From positions 1 through 14,534 of the forward strand of contig CAJJYO010000016.1 of NCBI GenBank assembly GCA_905197385.1: a stretch of DNA of 14,534 nucleotides, read 5' to 3'. The stretch is from an uncultured Collinsella sp. GTDB taxonomy: Bacteria; Actinomycetota; Coriobacteriia; Coriobacteriales; Coriobacteriaceae. Below the pieces are notes generated by a model. It ran no database searches. It worked only from the letters and a program-made list of their open reading frames with translations, and was not told where the DNA came from. The position numbers were made by a program, and so were the translations under genes. Below, one piece after another: positions 7,123 through 13,403 of this stretch (position 1 is the stretch's first letter; each line of letters opens with the position of its first letter).

Positions 7123-7151
7123 TTGACGATAGTCAAAACTCGGACTAATCT
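7123..7151 (+). promoter_or_regulatory. Predicted promoter of the marR-ABC operon
   Basis: TTGACG (-35, 7123-7128), a 17-base spacer and TAATCT (-10, 7146-7151) make the best housekeeping promoter in the window. The -35 is the left half of a perfect dyad TTGAC-gata-GTCAA (7123-7136). The predicted start of transcription is near 7158, about 40 bases before the marR ATG. Confidence 0.7.
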
Positions 7152-7180
7152 AGAGACACATAATTGGTCAAAAATCGGAC
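7132..7180 (+). promoter_or_regulatory. Tandem operator-like repeats GTCAAAAnTCGGAC
   Basis: GTCAAAACTCGGAC (7132-7145) and GTCAAAAATCGGAC (7167-7180) agree at 13 of 14 bases and start 35 bases apart. The first fills the spacer between -35 and -10; the second lies just after the likely transcript start. The second copy sits inside an imperfect dyad AATTG...CAATT (7162-7166, 7180-7184). The position suggests autorepression by the MarR protein; binding is inferred. Confidence 0.55.
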
Positions 7181-7198
7181 AATTGAATGGTGGGATAG

Positions 7199-7699
7199 AT
7201 GAATAGTGCGGTTACGCTGGTCGACTTCGATCGGTTGCTCAATGGACTCGACCATATCTATTCGGAGTTCTCGCGCGCCTGCGGCCTTTCGGACTGCGCC
7301 TACTGGATGCTCGTCGACACGAGTGCAGCGGGCGGAAGCGTTGCCGTGAGTCGGCTGACGAGTGAATGGTTCTACAGCAAACAGACCATCAATTCGGCGA
7401 TTAAAACGCTTAGGGCGCGAGGGCTTGCGACGTTGGAGTTTGCCGAGGGCAGTCGTAAAAACAAGGTTGTACGACTGACCGAAGAAGGCGTGCGGTTTGC
7501 CAAGCGCTACGCGTTGCCGGCGCAAAAAGCCGAGCAACAGGCATTCGAGGCGCTCGAGCCGTGGGAACAGTGCGAGATCATGCGCTTGGTCGGTAAGTTC
7601 TCCCATGTTCTTAACGAAGAGTGCGAGGCATTTAAACGGCAAGTGGCCGCCGAGAACGAGGCTGACGATAAGGGCGAGGGGGACGCATGCGACTCTTAA
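7199..7699 (+). CDS. MarR-family transcriptional regulator
   Basis: This 166-residue winged-helix regulator is the first gene of an efflux operon. The MarR fold runs from the helical dimerisation region FDRLLNGLDHIYSEFSRACGLS (10-31) through the HTH, VSRLTSEWFYSKQTINSAIKTLRARGLATLEFAEGSRKNKVVRLTEEGVRFA (50-101). The wing carries the basic GSRKNKVVRLTEEG typical of the family. The C-terminal helices (108-150) complete the dimer interface, and an acidic tail follows. ATG 7199 has a GGTGGGAT ribosome site. The last 13 bases overlap the start of the ABC gene, which indicates translational coupling. The tandem repeats over its promoter fit negative autoregulation relieved by a ligand of the transporter. 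The inducer is unknown. Confidence 0.92.
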   Translation: MNSAVTLVDFDRLLNGLDHIYSEFSRACGLSDCAYWMLVDTSAAGGSVAVSRLTSEWFYSKQTINSAIKTLRARGLATLEFAEGSRKNKVVRLTEEGVRFAKRYALPAQKAEQQAFEALEPWEQCEIMRLVGKFSHVLNEECEAFKRQVAAENEADDKGEGDACDS

Positions 7700-9423
7700 T
7701 GAGGTTTATGAGGCCGTACCGCGGTCTGATTGCGGTGACGCTGTTTGCGGTGCTGATAGATAACGTCGGTACGCTGTTGGTTCCCACGATGCTGGCGAAC
7801 ATGGTCAACACCGGTATTACCACGGGTGATGTCGACTATATATTACGCAACGGCCTGTACATGCTTATCGCGACCGGCATGGCCAGCGGCGGCACGGTGC
7901 TGGGCTGCTATCTTTCGGCGCGCCTGGCCGCCAACGTGGCCTGCGATATCCGCAATGCCGTGTACGACAAGTCGCTCGAGCTGTCCGCCAGCGACTTTGA
8001 GCGCTTTGGCACGGGTTCGATGATCACGCGCTCGCTCAACGACATCAACGTGATTCAGCAAGCTGTCCTTCAGACGATTCAGCTGGTGCTGCCGGTGCCG
8101 TTCTTGGCCGTGGCAGGCATCATTTTTGCTTGGTTCATCGATCCCGCCATGGGCACGCTGCTGGGCGTGGTGGTTGCGATCGTGCTGGTGGCGGCGGTCT
8201 TTACCGTTGCCAACGCCGCGCCGATCTTTATGCGCCTGCAGAGCTTTATCGACCGCATGAACGTGGTGCTGCGCGAGAACATCGTGGGCGTGCGCGTCAT
8301 CCGCGCATTTAACAAGGAGCGCCACGAGGAGCAGCGCCTGGACGAGGTGTTTAGCGATTACGCGGCCAATGCCATCAAGGTCAACCACCTGTTTGTGGGT
8401 CTCGACAGCTCCAGCTTCTTTTTGATGAATATCGCCGAGGTGGCGGTGCTGTGGGTGGGCGGCAACCGCGTGGGCGTCCACGCCATGCAAATCGGTAGCA
8501 TCTCGGCCGTGCTGGAGTACGCGATCCTGATCCTGTTCTTTGTGATGACGGCGCAGATGGTGATTCTGACGCTCCCACGCGCCGCCGCATGCCTGAACCG
8601 TGCGCAGCAGGTGTTGGAGATTGAGCCGAGCATCGTGGACGGCAAGCGCACGCTGGACACGTGCGCGGCGGAGTCTGTTGACGGTGCCGACGCGGTGGCC
8701 GTGTTCGACCACATGTCGTTCCGTTTTGACGATGCCGACGAGGATGCCCTGTGCGACCTGAGCTTTGCCTGTCGCCGTAGCCAGACCACGGCGATTGTAG
8801 GCTCGACGGGTTCGGGCAAGTCGACGGTGGCCAAGCTCTTGCTTCGCTTCCACGATGCCACGAAGGGCGCCATTCGCCTGAATGGCATCGATCTGCGCGA
8901 CCTTTCGCAAGACGACATCCGCGGGCGTATCGCCTATGTGCCGCAGAAGGCATGGCTGTTCTCGGGTACGGTGGCGAGCAACCTGCGCTTTGGCAACGAA
9001 GACGCGACTGAGGCTGACATGCTCCATGCGCTGGAGGTTGCCCAGAGCACCTTTGTGCTCGACCAGCCCCAGGGGCTCGATACGCCGGTGGCCCAGGGCG
9101 GCACGAACTTCTCGGGTGGTCAGCGCCAGCGCCTGGCGATTGCCCGCGCACTCATGAAGCATGCCGATCTATATATCTTCGACGACAGTTTTTCGGCCCT
9201 GGACTTTAAGACCGATGCGGCACTGCGCCATGCGCTGCAGGACGAGACGTGCGATGCCGCGGTGCTCATCATCGCCCAGCGCATCTCGACTATTTTGCAT
9301 GCCGATCAGATCGTGGTGCTCAAAGACGGCGAGATCGTGGGCCTAGGCACGCACGACGAGCTCATGGAAACCTGCGAGGTGTACCGCGCAATCGCGGAAT
9401 CGCAGATGAAGGGAGGTGAGTAG
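7687..9423 (+). CDS. ABC exporter half-transporter, degenerate-NBD subunit of a heterodimer
   Basis: This subunit (578 aa) is one half of a multidrug-type ABC exporter. Residues 1-310 form the six-helix type IV membrane domain (segments near 13-33, 55-78, 133-152, 156-178, 242-258 and 272-294). Residues 335-578 form the ATPase. Visible motifs: Walker A GSTGSGKS (372-379), Q-loop VPQ (418-420), signature FSGGQ (475-479), Walker B YIFDD (496-500) and switch AQR (530-532). Two catalytic residues are non-canonical: Asp500 replaces the Walker B glutamate and Gln531 replaces the switch histidine. Its signature is intact. This is the pattern of the degenerate partner in TM287/288- and BmrCD-like pairs. 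ATG 7687 follows GAGGGGGAC inside the end of marR. The next gene starts one base after this stop. Likely exports hydrophobic toxins or drugs. Confidence 0.94.
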   Translation: MRLLMRFMRPYRGLIAVTLFAVLIDNVGTLLVPTMLANMVNTGITTGDVDYILRNGLYMLIATGMASGGTVLGCYLSARLAANVACDIRNAVYDKSLELSASDFERFGTGSMITRSLNDINVIQQAVLQTIQLVLPVPFLAVAGIIFAWFIDPAMGTLLGVVVAIVLVAAVFTVANAAPIFMRLQSFIDRMNVVLRENIVGVRVIRAFNKERHEEQRLDEVFSDYAANAIKVNHLFVGLDSSSFFLMNIAEVAVLWVGGNRVGVHAMQIGSISAVLEYAILILFFVMTAQMVILTLPRAAACLNRAQQVLEIEPSIVDGKRTLDTCAAESVDGADAVAVFDHMSFRFDDADEDALCDLSFACRRSQTTAIVGSTGSGKSTVAKLLLRFHDATKGAIRLNGIDLRDLSQDDIRGRIAYVPQKAWLFSGTVASNLRFGNEDATEADMLHALEVAQSTFVLDQPQGLDTPVAQGGTNFSGGQRQRLAIARALMKHADLYIFDDSFSALDFKTDAALRHALQDETCDAAVLIIAQRISTILHADQIVVLKDGEIVGLGTHDELMETCEVYRAIAESQMKGGE

Positions 9424-9424
9424 C

Positions 9425-11425
9425 ATGACCGAGGAGCTCAAGAAGCAGGGCATCGTCGATGGCGCTGCGGTTGTAGAGACAGTCGAGGAGACGGGCGTCG
9501 CGCCCGACCTGGACGAAGCCGCCAAGGCGGCGGAGCGCGAGGCTCGCCGCCAAGCGCTCTACGAGGAAAACGAACGTGCCGAGGACGAGCGCGCCCGCGC
9601 CGAGGCAGAGCGTATGCGCGACGTGGACGACGAAGACGAGGACGAGACGCCTCGGGATACCTGGGCGACGGTGCGCCGCCTGTGGAGTGAGGCTGCCGGC
9701 GACCATTGGCGCTTCTATATCGTGTTCGCGAGCATTGTGTTCTATGTCATCTTTAACACCGCCGCGCCGGCATATAGCGCCCGCGTGATCGATGAGCTGT
9801 GGGGCCACATTCAGGTGGCGTTTGCCAACGACACCACTTTCAGCATCACCTGGGAGAACTGCGGCAAGACCATTTTCGTCTACTTTATGATCTGGACTGC
9901 CGCTGCCTCGTTCTATGCGCTCCAGAGCTTTTTGATGTCGAGCGTCGCTGAGCGTCTCAATCTGCGCCTGCGCAACCGCATCGCGCAAAAGCTCAACCGT
10001 CTGCCGCTCGCCTATTTTGACGCGCATCGTCCCGGCGAGGTCGTCAGCCGCGCGACCAACGACCTGGACAAGATGTCCGAGAGCATGCAGCGCGGATTGC
10101 TGCAGCTGCTCGTGTCGATCGGCACGGTTGTTGGTGCCGTGAGCGTGATGTTCGTGTTCAGCGTGCAGCTTACGCTCGTCTTTCTGTTCTTTACGGCACT
10201 GTCGCTGCTGGTGACGAAGGTCGTCTCGCGCCGCACACACGATGTGACGGGCGAGCGCCAGGAGTGGGTGTCCAAGATTACGAGTGCGGTCGAGGAAGGC
10301 TATTCGGGCCGTCTGGTGATCCGCGCGTTTAACCGCGAACGTCAGAGCTCCGCTGAGGTGCACGAGGCTTCGAAGGAACTGGCTCGTGTGAGCACCAAGG
10401 CCGACTTTATGATCAATGCTGTCGGCCCCGCAGTGCGCTTTATCGGCCGTTTGGCGCAGATCGTTATTGCGCTTGTGGGCTGCAGCATGCTGGTTGCCGG
10501 TCACATGACCGTCGGCGTGTTCCAGGCGTTCTTCCAGTTTATCTACGAGGCGTCCGAGCCCATGACGCAGTTGTCGTTTACCTTCAACTCGCTGCAGAGC
10601 GCGCTGGCGAGTGCAGAGCGCGTGTTCGACCTGCTCGATGAGCCCGAGATGGAGGCCGATCCGCTGCCGGACAAGGCCGCCAAGCTGCCGGGTCGCGTGG
10701 AGGGCCGCGTCTCCTTTGAGCATGTGCGCTTTGGTTATTCGCCCGACAAGCCGCTTATGCGCGACGTGTCGTTTACCGCCGAGCCGGGCCAGAAGATTGC
10801 CGTGGTGGGAACCACGGGCGCAGGCAAGACGACGCTCATCAACCTGCTCATGCGCTTCTACGAGATTGACGGCGGGCGTATTACGCTCGACGGCGTGGAT
10901 ACGAGCCGCATGGATCGCGGCGAGCTACGTCAGCAGTTTGGCATGGTGCTGCAAGACGCCTGGCTGTTCGACGGCACGATTGCCGAGAACATCGCCTACG
11001 GCTGCCCCGAGGCAACGCGCGAGGAGATTGTTGCGGCTGCGCGCGCCGCCCAGGTTGACTTCTTTGTGCGCACCATGCCGCAGGGCTACGACACGCGCGT
11101 GGCCAACGATGCCGAGAGCATCAGCCAGGGCCAGCGTCAGCTGCTGACCATCGCACGCGTGCTGCTCAACAACCCGGCGATTCTCATTCTGGACGAGGCG
11201 ACCTCAAGCGTGGACACGCGTACCGAGCTTGCTATCGGCCGCGCCATGGACGCGCTCATGCGCGGGCGCACGAGCTTTGTGATCGCGCATCGCCTGTCGA
11301 CGATCGTGGACGCCGACCTGATCTTGGTCATGGATCACGGCAACATTATCGAGCAGGGCACGCATAAGGAGCTGCTGGCTGCCGAGGGTGCCTACGCCGA
11401 CCTCTATTTGAGCCAGTTCGCCTAA
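9425..11425 (+). CDS. ABC exporter half-transporter, catalytic-NBD subunit with acidic N-terminal extension
   Basis: This is the second half (666 aa) of the exporter pair. Residues 1-80 are a highly charged extension rich in Glu, Asp, Arg and Ala that may form a helix or coiled coil (about 30-68) and end in DVDDEDEDE. The partner lacks it. Six membrane helices follow: 97-118, 147-167, 225-243, 247-266, 337-357 and roughly 360-382. The ATPase covers 427-666: Walker A GTTGAGKT (462-469), Q-loop Q510, Walker B ILILDE (586-591) with the catalytic Glu591, and H-loop AHR with His622. The signature is ISQGQ (566-570) instead of LSGGQ. It therefore supplies the catalytic residues of the working site and the damaged signature of the degenerate one. 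ATG 9425 is preferred to the GTG at 9416 because GGGAGGTGAG lies upstream of it. Confidence 0.94.
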   Translation: MTEELKKQGIVDGAAVVETVEETGVAPDLDEAAKAAEREARRQALYEENERAEDERARAEAERMRDVDDEDEDETPRDTWATVRRLWSEAAGDHWRFYIVFASIVFYVIFNTAAPAYSARVIDELWGHIQVAFANDTTFSITWENCGKTIFVYFMIWTAAASFYALQSFLMSSVAERLNLRLRNRIAQKLNRLPLAYFDAHRPGEVVSRATNDLDKMSESMQRGLLQLLVSIGTVVGAVSVMFVFSVQLTLVFLFFTALSLLVTKVVSRRTHDVTGERQEWVSKITSAVEEGYSGRLVIRAFNRERQSSAEVHEASKELARVSTKADFMINAVGPAVRFIGRLAQIVIALVGCSMLVAGHMTVGVFQAFFQFIYEASEPMTQLSFTFNSLQSALASAERVFDLLDEPEMEADPLPDKAAKLPGRVEGRVSFEHVRFGYSPDKPLMRDVSFTAEPGQKIAVVGTTGAGKTTLINLLMRFYEIDGGRITLDGVDTSRMDRGELRQQFGMVLQDAWLFDGTIAENIAYGCPEATREEIVAAARAAQVDFFVRTMPQGYDTRVANDAESISQGQRQLLTIARVLLNNPAILILDEATSSVDTRTELAIGRAMDALMRGRTSFVIAHRLSTIVDADLILVMDHGNIIEQGTHKELLAAEGAYADLYLSQFA

Positions 11426-11456
11426 TGTGACAAAGGGACAGTCCCACATGTCACAT
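11425..11456 (+). repeat. REP-like hairpin element abutting the ABC gene stop codon
   Basis: The perfect 8-base arms ATGTGACA (11425-11432) and TGTCACAT (11449-11456) enclose an inner perfect hairpin, GGGAC-a-GTCCC (11435-11445). The last base of the ABC gene's TAA stop is the first base of the left arm. It shares AAGGGACAG with the element at 1739-1775, which also begins at a stop codon. Mobile palindrome, transcript-end stabiliser and terminator are all possible; there is no T-tract on this strand. Confidence 0.65.
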
Positions 11457-11464
11457 CAAAAAGA

Positions 11465-11499
11465 AAGGCGCGCCGGGGATGAATTCCCTGGCGCGCCTT
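11465..11499 (-). terminator. Rho-independent terminator of cysE
   Basis: The arms AAGGCGCGCC (11465-11474) and GGCGCGCCTT (11490-11499) pair perfectly and continue inward through one G-T and GGGA/TCCC to a 5-base loop. On the minus strand the hairpin is followed by TTTCTTTTT. It lies 41 bases after the cysE stop. On the plus strand only CTTCTT follows, so its effect on the ABC operon may be weaker. Confidence 0.88.
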
Positions 11500-11539
11500 C
11501 TTGCGTTGATGCCGATGTCGTTTTGTACCGCTTGCGTTC

Positions 11540-12244
11540 CTAGCGTTCGTCCACGAGCTTTGCGACGAGGGCTTTGAGCTCGGCCACCTCTCGCTCGAGT
11601 TCTTTGACGCGGCGGGCGTTCTCGGTGATGCCTTGGCGGTTGAGGGCACTCTGCTCGGCGGCGTCATCGGGCATGTACTCGCGATGCTGCTTGGCATCGA
11701 AGCTCTCCTCGAACACGCGGCAGCCGTTGCGCTTGATGATGCGTCCCGGCACGCCCACGACGGTGCAGTTGTCGGGCACGTCCTTAACGACGACCGAGTT
11801 GCCGCCGATCTTGACGTTGTTGCCGATGCGGATGTTGCCGAGCACCTTGGCGCCCGTGCCCACGGTGACGTTGTTGCCGAGCGTTGGGTGGCGTTTGCCG
11901 GTCTCGTTGCCGGTACCGCCGAGCGTGACGCCCTGGTAGAGCACGCAGTTGTCGCCCACGACGGTGGTCTCGCCGATGACGACGCCCATGGCGTGGTCGA
12001 TAAAGAAATGCTTGCCGATCTGTGCGGCGGGATGAATCTCGACGCCGGTGATGTGGCGGGTGATTTGCGAGAGCACGCGGGCGAGCGAGCGATGACCGTG
12101 CTCCCAGAGCCAGTGCTCGGGCACGTGGTTCCACTTGGCGTGCAGGCCAGGATAGGAAAGGAAGATGACTAGACCGTTTTGCGCGGCGGGATCCTGCGCT
12201 TGGACGGTCTTGATGTCCTCGCGAATGGTATTGATAAAGCTCAC
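11540..12244 (-). CDS. cysE: Serine O-acetyltransferase
   Basis: CysE transfers acetyl from acetyl-CoA to L-serine, giving O-acetylserine, the acceptor for sulfide in cysteine synthesis. Residues 65-165 are the left-handed beta-helix of hexapeptide repeats: [43 protein letters not shown]. The catalytic Asp83-His84 pair (FIDH) and His119 (KRHPTLG) are present. VVGVPGRII (162-170) closes the helix. The N-terminal helical part is short, as in compact bacterial forms. The C-terminus (205-234, [27 protein letters not shown]) is a heptad-like coiled coil absent from E. coli CysE. The start codon is GTG with GGGAGG upstream. No cysteine synthase gene lies next to it in the window. It is divergent from the DedA gene. 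Confidence 0.95.
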   Translation of the reverse strand: MSFINTIREDIKTVQAQDPAAQNGLVIFLSYPGLHAKWNHVPEHWLWEHGHRSLARVLSQITRHITGVEIHPAAQIGKHFFIDHAMGVVIGETTVVGDNCVLYQGVTLGGTGNETGKRHPTLGNNVTVGTGAKVLGNIRIGNNVKIGGNSVVVKDVPDNCTVVGVPGRIIKRNGCRVFEESFDAKQHREYMPDDAAEQSALNRQGITENARRVKELEREVAELKALVAKLVDER

Positions 12245-12273
12245 CGGCCGCCCTCCCTTAGCGCCATGGCAAT

Positions 12274-12298
12274 GCGATTCAATAAAGTATAGCGATTC
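12274..12298 (-). promoter_or_regulatory. cysE -10 region flanked by GCGATTC direct repeats
   Basis: On the minus strand a TATACT -10 hexamer (12291 down to 12286) lies about 42 bases before the GTG start. GCGATTC occurs on the plus strand at 12274-12280 and 12292-12298, with an 18-base period, bracketing it. The -35 position reads CTTCCT, a poor match, which would fit a promoter needing an activator. Function is inferred from position. Confidence 0.4.
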
Positions 12299-12387
12299 GC
12301 TAGGGATTAGGAAGGATAATCTTGACGGTATTGCACGACAGGTGTCAGTTATGCAAACTTGCTGGTAATGGGGTCATGCTTTTGTGG

Positions 12388-12421
12388 GGTTGCGCACGAG
12401 GGGGCGCCGCAACCGTATACT
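12388..12421 (+). promoter_or_regulatory. Putative dedA promoter with dyad
   Basis: TATACT (12416-12421) is a good -10 hexamer 47 bases before the ATG. The nearest -35-like TTGCGC (12390-12395) is 20 bases upstream, longer than usual. A perfect dyad GGTTGCG (12388-12394) and CGCAACC (12408-12414) spans the spacer and could be an operator that compensates or represses. Confidence 0.35.
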
Positions 12422-12467
12422 GGTCAACTTGGACGTATCCGCGCCCACAACTGAGAGGTTTTACTTC

Positions 12468-13106
12468 ATGGGTTTCATCAATTTTATTGCCGAGCTGCTT
12501 AAGGACCCGCGCACCGCGATCGCCAGCTGGATCGCCGCCGGCCCGCTTATGGCCTACGGCTGCGTGTTCCTGATCATCTTTATCGAGACGGGCGTGGTGT
12601 TCTTCCCGTTCCTTCCCGGTGATTCGCTGCTGTTCGCCTCGGGTTTCTTTGCCCACAACGGCGGCTTTAACATCGTGGCGCTTCTGGCCACCGCATGGGC
12701 CGCTGCCATTTTGGGCGATCAGTGCAACTTTATGATCGGTCACTTCTTTGGCCGCAAGATCATCGCTTCGGGCAAGGTCAAGGCCATGACGCCCGAGCGC
12801 ATCAAAAAGTCCGAGGACTTCTTGGACAAGTGGGGTCACCTGGCCATCTTCCTGGGTCGCTTCTTCCCGTTTATCCGCACCTTTGTGCCCTTTATCGCTG
12901 GCATGGGCGGCATGCACTGGCGCAACTTTGTCGTCTTTAACGTGCTGGGCGGCATTACCTGGTCGACGGTCTTTACGCTGCTGGGCTACTTCTTTGGCGG
13001 CATTCCCTTTGTGCAGGAGCACTTTGAGCTGCTGATTATCGGCATCGTTGCCGTGTCGATCATCCCGACCGTGGTCGGTCTGGTTAAGGCCAAGCTGGGC
13101 AAATAG
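12468..13106 (+). CDS. DedA-family membrane protein
   Basis: This is an inner-membrane protein of the DedA/SNARE-associated (VTT) superfamily, linked to proton-dependent membrane homeostasis and, for some members, undecaprenyl-phosphate or phosphatidylethanolamine flipping. At 212 residues it is a normal length. Family signatures are FIETGVVFFPFLPGDSLLFASG (38-59, with Glu40 and Asp52), the amphipathic loop around NFMIGHFFGRK (87-97) and GRFFPFIRTFVPFIAGMGGM (130-149, Arg131 and Arg137). Membrane segments are about 22-45, 68-90, 138-157, 162-178 and 187-206. ATG 12468 is chosen because the family motif follows at the normal distance and GAGAGG lies upstream; the frame is open to 12384 but reads as non-protein. 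It is monocistronic with its own terminator. Which DedA subgroup it belongs to is not decided. Confidence 0.93.
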   Translation: MGFINFIAELLKDPRTAIASWIAAGPLMAYGCVFLIIFIETGVVFFPFLPGDSLLFASGFFAHNGGFNIVALLATAWAAAILGDQCNFMIGHFFGRKIIASGKVKAMTPERIKKSEDFLDKWGHLAIFLGRFFPFIRTFVPFIAGMGGMHWRNFVVFNVLGGITWSTVFTLLGYFFGGIPFVQEHFELLIIGIVAVSIIPTVVGLVKAKLGK

Positions 13107-13145
13107 AACGCCTAGCTCGAGCCAGCGCGCAGACCGTACAGTTGA

Positions 13146-13178
13146 GGCCCGTCACCGCTTACGGTGGCGGGCCTTTTT
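13146..13178 (+). terminator. Strong Rho-independent terminator of dedA
   Basis: The arms GGCCCGTCACCG (13146-13157) and CGGTGGCGGGCC (13162-13173) pair over 12 bases with one G-T wobble and a 4-base loop. TTTTT follows at 13174-13178. Confidence 0.95.
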
Positions 13179-13216
13179 GCTTCGGTCAAATGAAAATACT
13201 TTAGTTAGTTAAAGAA

Positions 13217-13403
13217 AAACGTTTTATCCGACGCGCGTGCGGAGTACAATCTCGTGCATGCGAATCGACGTGCCATCGGCTTTGATGCCGTTTGCGTGCC
13301 CCGTCCGGCTCTACGCTCCGGGCGTGTGACGTTGCGACGCGGTCGGCCTCGGTCCTTGCGTGCGGGTTCGCGAGTTTGCAACTGTGTATATAAGGAGCGA
13401 CAT
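13217..13403 (+). promoter_or_regulatory. ilvE promoter and about 150-base GC-rich leader
   Basis: TACAAT (13245-13250) is a good -10 hexamer. The -35 position (13222-13227, TTTTAT) is poor and falls within AAAACGTTTT, part of the 13-mer shared with 6588-6600. The predicted transcript has a leader of about 145 bases. TCCTT (13353-13357) is complementary to the ribosome-site AAGGA (13392-13396). A competing stem CTTGCG/CGCGAG (13355-13360, 13369-13374) overlaps that anti-ribosome-site sequence. I do not recognise a T-box or any other known riboswitch. Confidence 0.35.

Noticed and set aside
2669..12244. Sulfur-metabolism cluster (YeiH-like exporter plus cysE)
   Set aside because: The genes are 8 kb apart on opposite strands with unrelated genes between them. 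Shared control is not supported.
13254..13403. N-terminal extension of IlvE by 50 residues
   Set aside because: Arginine-rich, low-quality translation. ATG 13404 has AAGGAG and the family alignment starts there.
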